A stretch of DNA of 64,000 bases from Pseudomonas orientalis (GCF_022807995.1 NZ_CP094351.1:1829001-1893000); one strand, 5' to 3'; counted from the stretch's first letter, positions 26,838 to 36,118 are shown. The notes: a model not told the origin generated them from the letters alone. Numbers and translations: made by a program.

Positions 26838-26933
26838 TGCTCATTCCTTGTTGTTCGAGAGTAGGGGTGAGGCACAATGCCAGCGACTATAGCCGGGGCC
26901 GCAGAGTCGCTTAAAGATTAAAAAAGACTTTGC

Positions 26934-27758
26934 TTATTCCACTTTCTTAAACAGGTTGCTGCCACAGCGTGAGCAAAACGCTGCATTCGGCTCGTGGCTG
27001 TTCTTCTTGCACGCCGGGCAGTCGGTCTGCAGCTGTTCACCGCGCATGGCACTGGCCAGCTCGGCGGTGAATATCCCGGTGGGTACGGCGATAATCGAGT
27101 AGCCGGTGATCATCACCAGCGAGGAAATCACCTGGCCCAGGGGCGTCTTGGGCACGATATCGCCAAAGCCCACGGTGGTGAGTGTCACGATCGCCCAGTA
27201 GATGCCCTTGGGAATGCTGGTAAACCCGTGTTCCGGGCCCTCGATCACGTACATCAAGGTACCGAACACCGTCACCAGGGTGCACACGCTGACCAGGAAC
27301 ACCACGATCTTCTGCTTGCTGCCGCGCAGGGCCGCCATCAGGTAGTTGGCCTGCTTGAGGTACGGGCTGAGCTTGAGCACGCGGAAAATCCGCAGCATGC
27401 GGATGATGCGGATAATGAGCAGGTACTGCGCGTCGCTGTAATACAGCGCCAGGATGCCGGGCACGATCGCGAGCAGATCCACCAGGCCATAAAAGCTGAA
27501 GGCGTAGCGCAATGGCTTGGGCGAGCAGTACAGGCGCAGGCCGTACTCAATCAGGAAAATGAGGGTAAAGCCCCACTCGATATAGGCGAGCACGTCGGCA
27601 TAGTTCTGGTGGATTTCGTCGATGCTGTCGAGCATCACGATCACCAGGCTGGCGAGGATGATCAACAACAGGATGCCGTCAAAGCGCCGCCCGGCGACGG
27701 TGTCGCTTTGGAAAACCATCACGTAGAGCCGCTGGCGCCAGTCGTTGTTGCTGTCCAT
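26934..27758 (-). CDS. Voltage-sensor-type potassium channel with C-terminal zinc ribbon
   Basis: A 274-residue six-TM ion channel. The S4 sensor is IIRIIRMLRIFRVLKL (about 115-130), with arginines every third residue. The K+ selectivity filter TTVGFGD is at 194-200, between S5 and S6. After S6 there is a zinc-ribbon-like tail with two CxxC pairs (CPAC at about 246-249 and CSRC near 264-267), unusual for a bacterial Kv channel. Gating ligand unknown. The urea transporter gene lies 31 bp beyond its start, on the same strand. Confidence 0.88.
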   Translation of the reverse strand: MDSNNDWRQRLYVMVFQSDTVAGRRFDGILLLIILASLVIVMLDSIDEIHQNYADVLAYIEWGFTLIFLIEYGLRLYCSPKPLRYAFSFYGLVDLLAIVPGILALYYSDAQYLLIIRIIRMLRIFRVLKLSPYLKQANYLMAALRGSKQKIVVFLVSVCTLVTVFGTLMYVIEGPEHGFTSIPKGIYWAIVTLTTVGFGDIVPKTPLGQVISSLVMITGYSIIAVPTGIFTAELASAMRGEQLQTDCPACKKNSHEPNAAFCSRCGSNLFKKVE

Positions 27759-27789
27759 AAATCCCGCTCGAATTGAATATCGGCAAAGC

Positions 27790-28665
27790 CTAGGGGGATT
27801 CGAAGGGCCTGTCCATGCGCGGTTTGCGCAGCACGCGCTGGCTGGCGCGCACCAGCCAGCAGGTCAGAATGAATGGCGCGGTCAGCGTCGGCAGGTGCAG
27901 CGAGGCGAAGCCGGGTGTCAGCACGATAGCCAGCACGATGCCGATCAGCGGCAACCAGGGTTGGCGACGTGCCTGGCTCAGCGCCAGGGCGGCCAGCGCC
28001 GGGTTGTAGCTGTGCAGGCCGAGCAGGGCGCCGCGGGTTTCGCCCAGCAGCAAGGCGATCAGCACGCCGGCGATGGCACCGGTCAGTGCCCACATGGCGG
28101 CGCGCCGGTCAGCCAGCAGCAGACCAAGGGCGATCAAGGCGCCGGCCAGGGGCTGGTCCAGCAGCATGACTTGCGCCAGGCCGGTGAACGGTGCAGCGAG
28201 TAGCGTCAGGGGCTCGGGCTCGCTCAGGGCCAAGGTGGCGGGCGCCAGGGCGCCCAGCAATAACCAGCCCAGGCCGACAAAGGGTGCGGTGTAGGCGGGC
28301 AGATCCTGAGGTTGGGCGGCGTATTTCAACCACTGCCGCAGCAGCATCGCGCTCACGCCGCCACAGGCCAGGATCAGTGGCGGGACCAGGGCCGACCAGG
28401 CGAAGTGCTGGCTGATCAACACGCCCAGCAATACGCCGTTATAGCTGTACAGCCCGGCCTGGCGTTCAACCTTGGGGTAGCCGCGGCGCTGGGCCGTGAG
28501 CAGGCCCGCGACGCCGCCCAGCAATGCGCCGCCGAGCAACGCCGGCGCGCCGATCAGGATCGCCAGCAGGCACAACAGGCCGCACAGCGGATGGCGCTGG
28601 AGAAAGATTTGGCTGAAGCCGTTGAGCAAGGCTTCAGCCCAGTCGGGGCAGGTTGGATTGTGCAT
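27790..28665 (-). CDS. Urea transporter (UT family)
   Basis: A 291-residue membrane protein with about ten segments and the internal duplication of UT channels: GLYSYNGVLLGVLISQHF in the first half and GLHSYNPALAALAL in the second. LPAYTAPFVGLGWLLL carries the other signature. It is expected to let urea diffuse into the cell. No urease genes are in this window. It precedes the K+ channel gene on the same strand (31 bp). Confidence 0.82.
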   Translation of the reverse strand: MHNPTCPDWAEALLNGFSQIFLQRHPLCGLLCLLAILIGAPALLGGALLGGVAGLLTAQRRGYPKVERQAGLYSYNGVLLGVLISQHFAWSALVPPLILACGGVSAMLLRQWLKYAAQPQDLPAYTAPFVGLGWLLLGALAPATLALSEPEPLTLLAAPFTGLAQVMLLDQPLAGALIALGLLLADRRAAMWALTGAIAGVLIALLLGETRGALLGLHSYNPALAALALSQARRQPWLPLIGIVLAIVLTPGFASLHLPTLTAPFILTCWLVRASQRVLRKPRMDRPFESP

Positions 28666-28696
28666 TGGGGGGGCGTCAATGAGACCGAGTTGTGCC

Positions 28697-28788
28697 TATC
28701 GGGGGCAAGCCCCCTCCCACATTGGCCTGCATTCACAATCGCAACTATGTGAACCCAATCAAGTGTGGGAGGGGGCTTGCCCCCGATG
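28697..28788. repeat. REPIN
   Basis: Two inverted REP copies in the short gap between the urea transporter start and the pyruvate kinase stop; here the outward arms face away (ATCGGGGGC first, then GTGTGGGAGG). Confidence 0.9.
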
Positions 28789-28803
28789 AGGCCCGAACAG
28801 ACG

Positions 28804-30219
28804 TTAAATCAGGGTTTCGATACGCAAGGAGTTGGTCGACCCCAACTGCCCAAATGGCACCCCCGCAGTAATCACCAGCGTATCCCCACGCTGCGCCATG
28901 CCCTGGGCCTGGGCGATCTCCAGCGCGGTGGAACACACCTCATCGACCTGCCGGAGCCGGTCATTGACCACCGAGTGCACTCCCCACGCCACGCTCAAGC
29001 GCCGCGCCGTGGACAGGTTCGGCGTGAGGGTGAGGATCGGCGCCACCGGCCGCTCCCTGGCCGCGCGCAGGCTGGAGGCGCCCGACTCGCTGTAGTTCAC
29101 CAGCACCGCCACCGGCAGGATGCTGCTGATGCGGCGGATCGCGCAGCTGATGGCGTCCGACATCGTGGCATCTGCCCCTGGGCGGCTGACATCCAGCTGG
29201 GCCTGGTAATCCGGGCCATTTTCCACTTGGCGAATAATCTTGCTCATCATCTGCACGGCTTCCAGCGGGTACTCGCCCGAGGCGGTTTCGGCCGACAGCA
29301 TCACCGCGTCTGCGCCTTCAGCCACCGCATTGGCTACGTCGGTGACTTCGGCCCGGGTCGGTGCCGGAGAGAAACGCATGGATTCGAGCATCTGCGTCGC
29401 CACCACCACCGGTTTACCCAGTTGGCGGCAGGTCTTGATGATGTCCCTCTGGATGTGCGGCACGCTTTCGGCCGGCACTTCAACGCCCAGGTCGCCGCGG
29501 GCCACCATGATCGCATCGCTCAATTCGGCGATTTCGCGCAATTGTTGAACCGCCGAGGGCTTCTCGATCTTGGCCATCAGGAATGCCCTGTCGCCGATCA
29601 GCGCGCGGGCTTCGCGGATATCTTCCGGGCGCTGCACGAACGACAGCGCCACCCAGTCCACGCCCAGATCCAGGCCGAAGCTCAGGTCGCGACGGTCCTT
29701 GGCGGTGAGCGGGCTGAGTTGCAACAGTGCCTGTGGCACGTTCACGCCTTTGCGGTCGGACAGCTCGCCGCCATTGAGCACGGTGGTGTCGATGGCGTCG
29801 GCATGTGCGGCGATGACGCGCAGGCGCAGCTTGCCGTCGTCCAGCAACAGGTCCATGCCGGGTTGCAGTGCCGCGATGATTTCCGGGTGGGGCAGGTTGA
29901 TCCGACGTTGATCGCCCGGTGTCTCATCCAGGTCCAGGCGCAGCGCCTGACCGCGCACCAGTTGCACCTTGCCCTCGGCAAAGCGCCCGACGCGCAACTT
30001 GGGCCCCTGCAGGTCCATGAGGATGCCCAGTGGGTAATTCAGTTGGCGCTCAACCTGGCGAATCCACTGGTAGCGCTGCGCGTGATCGGCGTGATCGCCG
30101 TGGCTGAAATTGAGGCGAAAGATATTCACCCCGGCCTGCACCAGCTTGAGGATGTCGTCGATCCCATCGGTGGCCGGGCCCAGGGTGGCGAGGATTTTGA
30201 CCTTCTTGTCAGGCGTCAT
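28804..30219 (-). CDS. pyk: Pyruvate kinase
   Basis: A 471-residue enzyme converting phosphoenolpyruvate and ADP to pyruvate and ATP. Signatures: KILATLGPATD at the N-terminus, NFSHGDHADH, active-site MAKIEKPSAVQQL, MVARGDLGVEVP and VATQMLESM...PTRAEVTDVANAV. ATG 30219 (MTPDKKVK) overlaps the end of ttuD by 11 bp; the longer frame starts with TTG 5 codons upstream. Last gene of the gcl operon, it feeds the glyoxylate-derived carbon into pyruvate. Confidence 0.94.
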   Translation of the reverse strand: MTPDKKVKILATLGPATDGIDDILKLVQAGVNIFRLNFSHGDHADHAQRYQWIRQVERQLNYPLGILMDLQGPKLRVGRFAEGKVQLVRGQALRLDLDETPGDQRRINLPHPEIIAALQPGMDLLLDDGKLRLRVIAAHADAIDTTVLNGGELSDRKGVNVPQALLQLSPLTAKDRRDLSFGLDLGVDWVALSFVQRPEDIREARALIGDRAFLMAKIEKPSAVQQLREIAELSDAIMVARGDLGVEVPAESVPHIQRDIIKTCRQLGKPVVVATQMLESMRFSPAPTRAEVTDVANAVAEGADAVMLSAETASGEYPLEAVQMMSKIIRQVENGPDYQAQLDVSRPGADATMSDAISCAIRRISSILPVAVLVNYSESGASSLRAARERPVAPILTLTPNLSTARRLSVAWGVHSVVNDRLRQVDEVCSTALEIAQAQGMAQRGDTLVITAGVPFGQLGSTNSLRIETLI

Positions 30220-31489
30220 GTTTGGCGGTCTCAAGGATCAGGATGGCGCGGAAGTCGTTGACGTTGGTGCGGGTCGGCTCGGTGATGATCAGGTCGCCCA
30301 GGGCGGCGAAATAGCCGTAGCCGTTATTGTTATCCAGCTCGTCGCTGGCGCTCAGGCCCAGGGCTTCGGCGCGGCGGTAGCTGCACGGGGTCATGAGCGC
30401 GCCGGCGTTGTCTTCCGAGCCATCGATGCCATCGGTGTCGCCGGCCAGGGCGTACACGCCTGGCAGGCCCTTGAGGCTGTCGGTCAGGCTGAGCAAAAAC
30501 TCCGCGTTGCGCCCGCCACGGCCATTGCCGCGCACGGTGACGGTGGTTTCACCGCCGGAGAGGATCACGCACGGCGCCGCCAACGGCTGGCCGCGCTGCA
30601 CGATTTGCCGGGCGATGCCGGCATGCACCTTGGCTACCTCACGCGCTTCACCTTCGAGGTCGCCGAGGATCAGCGGGCTGAAACCGGCCTGGCGCACCTT
30701 CACCGCCACCGCTTCCAGGGATTGCTGCGGTCGGGCGATCAATTGGAAATGGCTGCGGGCGAGCAGCGGGTCGCCGGGCTTGACGGTTTCCGAGGCAGGG
30801 TCTTGCAGCCAACTGCGCACCGAGGCCGGGACGTCGATACCGTAGCGCTTGAGAATTGCCAGGGCCTGTTGCGAGGTGCTGGGGTCACCGACGGTGGGGC
30901 CGGAGGCGATTACCGTGGCCAGGTCGCCCGGCACATCGGAAATCGCGTAGGTGTACACCGTGGCGGGCCACGCGGCCTTGGCCAAGCGTCCGCCCTTGAT
31001 CGCCGAGAGGTGCTTGCGCACGCAATTCATCTCGCCAATGGTGGCGCCGGACTTGAGCAGGGCTTTGTTGATGCCTTGCTTGTCGGCCAGGGTAATGCCG
31101 TCGGCGGGCAGGGCGAGCAAGGCGGAACCGCCACCGGAGAGCAGGAAGATCACGCGGTCGTCTTCGTTCAGATCGCTGATCAGTGCCAGCACGCGTTTGG
31201 CCACGGCCAGGCCGGCAGCGTCGGGCACGGGATGCGCGGCCTCGACCACTTCGATTTTCTTGCACGGTGCGCCATGGCCGTAGCGGGTGACGACCAGGCC
31301 GCTGACTTCGCCCTGCCAGCAGTGCTCCACGACCAGCGCCATGGCGGCGGCGGCCTTGCCGGCGCCGATCACGATCACACGGCCGCTGCGGTCGACGGGC
31401 AGGTAAGGTTCAAGAACTTGCCGGGGGTGGGCGGCGTCGATGGCTGTGGCAAACAGCTCGCGAAGCAGGTGTTGCGGATCGACCGACAT
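30209..31489 (-). CDS. ttuD: Glycerate 2-kinase / hydroxypyruvate reductase, MOFRL family (TtuD)
   Basis: A 426-residue protein. IVIGAGKAAAAMALVVE (about 39-55), FLLSGGGSALLALP and VRKHLSAIKGGRLA lie in the N-terminal domain. The C-terminal MOFRL domain has GGETTVTVRGNGRGGRNAEF, DGIDG and TRTNVND. Pseudomonads annotate this as TtuD hydroxypyruvate reductase, but the MOFRL family are glycerate 2-kinases. Its place between glxR (makes glycerate) and pyk supports the kinase reaction giving 2-phosphoglycerate. Confidence 0.88.
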   Translation of the reverse strand: MSVDPQHLLRELFATAIDAAHPRQVLEPYLPVDRSGRVIVIGAGKAAAAMALVVEHCWQGEVSGLVVTRYGHGAPCKKIEVVEAAHPVPDAAGLAVAKRVLALISDLNEDDRVIFLLSGGGSALLALPADGITLADKQGINKALLKSGATIGEMNCVRKHLSAIKGGRLAKAAWPATVYTYAISDVPGDLATVIASGPTVGDPSTSQQALAILKRYGIDVPASVRSWLQDPASETVKPGDPLLARSHFQLIARPQQSLEAVAVKVRQAGFSPLILGDLEGEAREVAKVHAGIARQIVQRGQPLAAPCVILSGGETTVTVRGNGRGGRNAEFLLSLTDSLKGLPGVYALAGDTDGIDGSEDNAGALMTPCSYRRAEALGLSASDELDNNNGYGYFAALGDLIITEPTRTNVNDFRAILILETAKHDA

Positions 31490-31551
31490 AAGCGGGCTCC
31501 GGGAGATTCTTGTTATTAGAGACGCAACAATCCAGCTATGAAATGAGGGCT

Positions 31552-31646
31552 AAATGTGGGAGGGGGCTTGCCCCCGATAGCAGTGTTTCAGTCACATCAT
31601 CCATACCTGACACACCGCAATCGGGGGCAAGCCCCCTCCCACACTG
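31552..31646. repeat. REPIN inside the gcl operon (glxR-ttuD)
   Basis: Twin inverted REP between the glxR stop and the ttuD start, within what looks like one transcription unit. The RNA would form a long hairpin between the two cistrons. Confidence 0.9.
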
Positions 31647-31665
31647 GATTGCATTCCAAGGTGGG

Positions 31666-32556
31666 TTACTTGTCGCGAATCGAGAAATTGGCCATATGCT
31701 CCAGGCCCTTGATCAGCGCCGAATGGTCCCAGTTGCCGCCGCCAAGCGCGGCACAGGTGCTGAACACTTGCTGAGTGCCGGCGGTGTTCGGCAGGTTGAT
31801 CCCCAGTTCCTTGGCACCGGCCAGGGCCAGGTTCAGATCCTTCTGGTGCAGATTGATGCGAAAGCCCGGATCGAAGGTGCCCTTGATCATGCGTTCGCCA
31901 TGCACCTCCAGGATCTTCGAGGAGGCAAAACCGCCCATCAGCGCTTCACGCACCTTGGCCGGGTCGGCGCCGTTTTTCGAGGCGAACAGCAGTGCTTCGG
32001 CCACCGCCTGGATATTCAGCGCAACGATGATCTGGTTGGCGACCTTGGCGGTCTGGCCATCGCCGTTGCCGCCGACCAGTGTGATGTTCTGGCCCATGGC
32101 CTGGAACAGCGGCAATGCGCGCTCGAACGTCTGCGGTTCGCCACCAATCATGATGCTCAAGGTGCCGGCCTTGGCGCCGACTTCACCGCCGGACACCGGC
32201 GCATCCAGGTACTGCGCGCCGGTCTCGTTGACCTTGGCCGCGAACGCCTTGGTGGCGGTCGGGGAGATCGAACTCATGTCGATCACCACTTTATTGGCCG
32301 ACAGGCCGGCGGCCACACCGTCGGCACGGAACAGTACGTCTTCGACCTGCGGGGTATCCGGCACCATCACGATGATGAATTCGGCTTCCTGGGCGACTTG
32401 CTGCGGGTTGGCCAGCGCCACCGCGCCAGCAGCAATCAGCTCGGCGGGCGCTTTGCCGTGATGCTCGGAGAGAAACAGTTGATGCCCTGCTTTCTGCAGG
32501 TTCGCGGCCATGGGTTGGCCCATGATGCCGGTGCCGATAAATCCGATTTTAGCCAT
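31666..32556 (-). CDS. glxR: 2-hydroxy-3-oxopropionate (tartronate semialdehyde) reductase
   Basis: A 296-residue NAD(P)H-dependent beta-hydroxyacid dehydrogenase reducing tartronate semialdehyde to D-glycerate. Rossmann motif KIGFIGTGIMGQPMAANL at the N-terminus, substrate loop DAPVSGGEVGAKAGTLSIM, and the catalytic-lysine segment GDGQTAKVANQIIVALN. ATG 32556 gives the family start; the open frame upstream runs through a REPIN. Third gene of the gcl operon. Confidence 0.93.
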   Translation of the reverse strand: MAKIGFIGTGIMGQPMAANLQKAGHQLFLSEHHGKAPAELIAAGAVALANPQQVAQEAEFIIVMVPDTPQVEDVLFRADGVAAGLSANKVVIDMSSISPTATKAFAAKVNETGAQYLDAPVSGGEVGAKAGTLSIMIGGEPQTFERALPLFQAMGQNITLVGGNGDGQTAKVANQIIVALNIQAVAEALLFASKNGADPAKVREALMGGFASSKILEVHGERMIKGTFDPGFRINLHQKDLNLALAGAKELGINLPNTAGTQQVFSTCAALGGGNWDHSALIKGLEHMANFSIRDK

Positions 32557-32618
32557 GATCAAATCCTCTTTTTTATTCGATAGCAGACTTGCTGAGGCCT
32601 GCCAGACACTGCCGGTCC

Positions 32619-32709
32619 AATGTGGGAGGGGGCTTGCCCCCGATTGCGGTGTGTCAGGTGTAGATGATGTGACTGAACCACTGCTATCGGGGGCAAGCCC
32701 CCTCCACAT
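32619..32709. repeat. REPIN inside the gcl operon (hyi-glxR)
   Basis: Twin inverted REP between the hyi stop and the glxR start. The right arm lacks one C (CCCTCCACAT instead of CCCTCCCACAT), so pairing is slightly imperfect. Confidence 0.88.
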
Positions 32710-32725
32710 AAGCTGCCGGTGTCTG

Positions 32726-33508
32726 TTAGATGGCGTTGTGGGTTTTGAGCCAGCCAAGGCCCGCTTCGGTAGTGGTCAACGGCTTGTATTCACAGCCAAC
32801 CCAACCCGCGTACCCAATCCGATCCAAATGCTCGAACAGGAACCGGTAATTGATCTCCCCCGTCCCCGGCTCATTACGCCCCGGGTTATCCGCCAGCTGG
32901 ATGTGATTGATCACCCCCAGGTGCGTCGCCATGGTCCGGGCCAAATCGCCTTCCATGATTTGCATGTGATAGATGTCGTACTGCAGGAACAGATTGTCAC
33001 TGCCCACCTGCTCGCGAATCGACAGGGCCTGGGCGGTGTTGTTCAGGTAGAACCCGGGAATGTCGCGGGTGTTGATCATCTCCATCACCAGCTTGATGCC
33101 CGCGGCTTGCAACGCGTTGGCGGCGTACTTGAGGTTGGCGACGAAGGTCTTTTCCACGGTTTCGTCATCCACGCCTTGCGGCGCAATGCCCGCCAGGCAG
33201 TTGACCTGGGTATTGCCCAGGACCTGGGCGTAGGCGATGGCCAGCTTGACCCCGGCGCGGAACTCCTCGACCCGATCGGGGTGGCAGGCCAGGCCGCGCT
33301 CGCCTTTGGCCCAGTCCCCGGCCGGCAGGTTGAACAGCACCTGGGTCAGCCCGTTGGCGTCGAGCTGCGCCTTGATGTCGGCAGAGCTGAATTCATACGG
33401 GAACAGGTATTCCACACCTTCGAAGCCGGCATCGGCGGCCGCTTTGAAGCGGGCAAGGAAATCCTGTTCGGTAAACAGCATGGACAGGTTGGCGGCAAAG
33501 CGCGGCAT
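32726..33508 (-). CDS. hyi: Hydroxypyruvate isomerase
   Basis: A 260-residue TIM-barrel enzyme interconverting hydroxypyruvate and tartronate semialdehyde. Xylose-isomerase-like features: MLFTEQDFLARFKAAADAGF, EMINTRDIPGFYLNN (metal-binding Glu) and LQYDIYHMQIMEGDLA, then HIQLADNPGRNEPGTGEIN. It sits 10 bp downstream of gcl. Confidence 0.93.
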   Translation of the reverse strand: MPRFAANLSMLFTEQDFLARFKAAADAGFEGVEYLFPYEFSSADIKAQLDANGLTQVLFNLPAGDWAKGERGLACHPDRVEEFRAGVKLAIAYAQVLGNTQVNCLAGIAPQGVDDETVEKTFVANLKYAANALQAAGIKLVMEMINTRDIPGFYLNNTAQALSIREQVGSDNLFLQYDIYHMQIMEGDLARTMATHLGVINHIQLADNPGRNEPGTGEINYRFLFEHLDRIGYAGWVGCEYKPLTTTEAGLGWLKTHNAI

Positions 33509-33518
33509 AGGGTTCTCC

Positions 33519-35294
33519 TTAATCGAGCAGGGAAATGGCGGTCGGTGCGTCGTTGCCGACCAGGGCCAGGTCTTCGAATTCGTTGACGGCGTTGATCTCG
33601 GTGCCCATGGAAATATTGGTCACCCGTTCCAGAATAATCTCAACGATCACCGGCACCTTGAATTCTTCGAGCATTTCCTGGGCGCGGCGCAGCGCCGGCT
33701 GGATCTGGCCCGGTTCGAACACACGCAGCGCCTTGCAACCCAGGCCCTCGGCGACGGCCACATGGTCGACGCCATAGCCGTTAAGTTCCGGGGCGTTGAG
33801 GTTGTCGAAAGACAGCTGCACGCAGTAGTCCATTTCAAAGCCGCGTTGCGCCTGGCGGATCAGACCCAGGTAGGAGTTGTTCACCACCACGTGGATATAC
33901 GGCAGCTTGAACTGCGCGCCGACGGCCAGCTCTTCGATCATGAACTGGAAGTCATAGTCGCCGGACAACGCCACCACCTTGCGGCTCGGGTCGGCCTTGA
34001 CCACCCCGAGCGCCGCCGGAATCGTCCAGCCCAGGGGGCCGGCCTGCCCGCAGTTGATCCAGTGACGTGGCTTGTACACATGCAGGAACTGCGCGCCGGC
34101 AATCTGCGACAGGCCGATGGTGCTGACGTAGCAGGTGTCTTTGCCGAACACCTGGTTCATCTCTTCGTACACCCGTTGCGGCTTGACCGGCACGTTGTCG
34201 AAGTGGGTCTTGCGGTGCAGGGTGGCCTTGCGCTGCTGGCAGTCGTGCAGCCAGGCGCTACGGTCCTTGAGCTTGCCGGCGGCTTTCCACTCGCGGGCCA
34301 CTTCGATGAACATCGTCAGCGCGGAACCGGCGTCGGACACGATGCCCAGGTCCGGCGTAAACACGCGGCCGATCTGTGTAGGTTCAATGTCGACGTGAAT
34401 GAATTTGCGCCCTTCGGTGTACACCTCCACCGAGCCGGTGTGACGGTTGGCCCAGCGGTTGCCGATCCCCAGTACCACGTCGGACTTGAGCATCGTCGCG
34501 TTGCCATACCGGTGGGACGTCTGCAGGCCGACCATGCCCACCATCAGCGGGTGGTCGTCGGGGATGGTGCCCCAGCCCATCAGGGTCGGGATCACCGGGA
34601 TACCGGTCAGCTCGGCGAATTCCACCAGCAACTCGCTGGCGTCGGCGTTGATCACACCACCACCGCTCACCAGCAAGGGGCGTTCAGCCTGGTCGAGCAT
34701 TGCCAGGGCCTTCTCCACCTGGATGCGGGTGGCCAAAGGCTTGGCCAGGGGCAGTGGCTGGTAGGCGTCGATGTCGAATTCGATCTCGGCCATCTGTACG
34801 TCGAACGGCAAGTCGATCAGCACCGGGCCCGGGCGACCGGAACGCATCTCATAGAAAGCCTTCTGGAACGCGTAGGGCACCTGGCCCGGTTCCAGAACGG
34901 TGGTCGCCCACTTGGTCACTGGCTTGACGATGCTGGTGATGTCCACGGCCTGGAAATCTTCCTTGTGCATCCGTGCGCGAGGTGCCTGGCCGGTAATGCA
35001 CAGGATCGGGATCGAATCGGCCGAGGCGCTGTACAGGCCGGTGACCATGTCGGTGCCCGCCGGTCCCGAGGTGCCGATGCACACGCCGATGTTGCCGGCC
35101 TTGGTGCGGGTGTAACCCTCGGCCATGTGTGAGGCGCCTTCAACGTGGCGAGCAAGGACGTGATCGATGCCGCCCACCTTCTGCAAGGCCGAATACAACG
35201 GATTGATCGCGGCGCCTGGGATACCGAAGGCGGTGTCCACCCCTTCACGGCGCATCACAAGGACGGCGGCTTCGATTGCTCTCATTTTGCTCAT
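33519..35294 (-). CDS. gcl: Glyoxylate carboligase (tartronate-semialdehyde synthase)
   Basis: A 591-residue thiamin diphosphate- and FAD-dependent enzyme that joins two glyoxylate molecules to tartronate semialdehyde and CO2. N-terminal [20 protein letters not shown]; the position of the usual catalytic Glu reads [12 protein letters not shown], with valine rather than glutamate nearby as in E. coli Gcl. The ThDP motif is [23 protein letters not shown] 35294 (MSKMRAIEA) preferred over upstream codons, which run through the operator region. First gene of the operon gcl-hyi-glxR-ttuD-pyk. Confidence 0.95.
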   Translation of the reverse strand: MSKMRAIEAAVLVMRREGVDTAFGIPGAAINPLYSALQKVGGIDHVLARHVEGASHMAEGYTRTKAGNIGVCIGTSGPAGTDMVTGLYSASADSIPILCITGQAPRARMHKEDFQAVDITSIVKPVTKWATTVLEPGQVPYAFQKAFYEMRSGRPGPVLIDLPFDVQMAEIEFDIDAYQPLPLAKPLATRIQVEKALAMLDQAERPLLVSGGGVINADASELLVEFAELTGIPVIPTLMGWGTIPDDHPLMVGMVGLQTSHRYGNATMLKSDVVLGIGNRWANRHTGSVEVYTEGRKFIHVDIEPTQIGRVFTPDLGIVSDAGSALTMFIEVAREWKAAGKLKDRSAWLHDCQQRKATLHRKTHFDNVPVKPQRVYEEMNQVFGKDTCYVSTIGLSQIAGAQFLHVYKPRHWINCGQAGPLGWTIPAALGVVKADPSRKVVALSGDYDFQFMIEELAVGAQFKLPYIHVVVNNSYLGLIRQAQRGFEMDYCVQLSFDNLNAPELNGYGVDHVAVAEGLGCKALRVFEPGQIQPALRRAQEMLEEFKVPVIVEIILERVTNISMGTEINAVNEFEDLALVGNDAPTAISLLD

Positions 35295-35320
35295 AATTTT
35301 GTGCCTCTTGCGTTTTGTAA

Positions 35321-35330
35321 TTGTATACAA
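35321..35330. promoter_or_regulatory. Palindromic operator candidate, gcl side
   Basis: TTGTATACAA, a perfect 10-bp palindrome 27 bp upstream of the gcl start. An identical copy lies at 35449. The form (TNGTNNNACNA-like) is that of GntR/FadR-family sites. Confidence 0.55.
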
Positions 35331-35448
35331 GTGGTGTCTGCGCAAAGTGTATTCACGGCGAGATGCGCAGGTCAATGCATTTCATAAACTGGCCTTCGCG
35401 TTCGTCTGAATCACTTTTTTCGACGTATGGGAGGTTTGTGTGAAAATA

Positions 35449-35458
35449 TTGTATACAA
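35449..35458. promoter_or_regulatory. Palindromic operator candidate, GlcG-like side
   Basis: Second perfect copy of TTGTATACAA, 128 bp from the first, in the same divergent region. Two identical sites suggest a regulator binding both promoters, possibly by looping. Confidence 0.55.
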
Positions 35459-35482
35459 AAATATACATCATTGTGTTCTATT

Positions 35483-35508
35483 TGTTTGATCAGGCATCTG
35501 ATCAAACA
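35483..35508. promoter_or_regulatory. 26-bp inverted repeat upstream of the GlcG-like gene
   Basis: TGTTTGATCAG-GCAT-CTGATCAAACA: perfect 11-bp arms around a 4-base loop, ending 42 bp before the GlcG-like start. It could be an operator or an RNA hairpin in the leader. No T-run follows, so it is not a standard terminator. Confidence 0.6.
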
Positions 35509-35550
35509 GAGGCTCCACCGTATTCCCAATAACAAAAGAAGGACGGCACC

Positions 35551-35991
35551 ATGAGCGCTTTAACCTTGAAGATTGCCACCCAACTGGCCAGCCAGGCTCT
35601 TGCTGCGGGCCGCACCATTGCCGCCGCGCCGCTGACCATCGCCGTGCTCGACAGCGGCGGGCACCTGATCGCCCTGCAACGCGAAGACGGCGCCAGCCTG
35701 CTGCGCCCGCAGATCGCCATCGGCAAAGCCTGGGGCGCGATTGCCCTGGGCAAGGGTTCACGTTTGCTGGCGCTGGACGCGCAGCAACGTCCGGCGTTTA
35801 TCGCAGCGCTGAACAGCCTGGGGCAGGGCAGTGTGGTGCCGGCGCCGGGTGGGGTGTTGATTCGAAATCAGGACGGCGTGGTGCTGGGGGCAATCGGGAT
35901 CAGCGGGGATACGTCGGATATTGACGAGCAGTGCGCGATCACGGCGATTGAAGGGGTGGGGTTGATGGCGGATGCCGGGGTGTCCGCTTAA
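35551..35991 (+). CDS. GlcG/HbpS-like protein (DUF336)
   Basis: A 146-residue protein of the GlcG/HbpS fold: MSALTLKIATQLASQALAAG, then APLTIAVLDSGGHLIALQRE (about 27-46), ARP-like LLRPQIAIGKAWGAIALG, PGGVLIRNQDGVVLGAIGISG and a C-terminal DEQCAITAIEGV helix. Homologues cluster with glycolate/glyoxylate genes (glcG) or bind heme (HbpS). The divergent position to gcl favours a link with glyoxylate metabolism; the biochemical role is unproven. Confidence 0.85.
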   Translation: MSALTLKIATQLASQALAAGRTIAAAPLTIAVLDSGGHLIALQREDGASLLRPQIAIGKAWGAIALGKGSRLLALDAQQRPAFIAALNSLGQGSVVPAPGGVLIRNQDGVVLGAIGISGDTSDIDEQCAITAIEGVGLMADAGVSA

Positions 35992-36014
35992 GTATTGAGT
36001 GACTGTCAGGGCCT

Positions 36015-36098
36015 CATCGGGGGCAAGCCCCCTCCCACACTTCACCGATGTTCACTTTGATAATGCGGTCAAATGTGGGAGGGGGCTTGCCCCCGATT
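36015..36098. repeat. REPIN
   Basis: Twin inverted REP, between the convergent GlcG-like and TetR genes. The spacer is shorter (about 36 bp) than in most other copies in this window. Confidence 0.9.
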
Positions 36099-36118
36099 GG
36101 CACAGGCACTGCGGTCTA

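Noticed and set aside
33519..35294. gcl as an acetolactate synthase
   Set aside because: It shares the fold but is next to hyi, glxR and ttuD and begins [18 protein letters not shown], as glyoxylate carboligases do.
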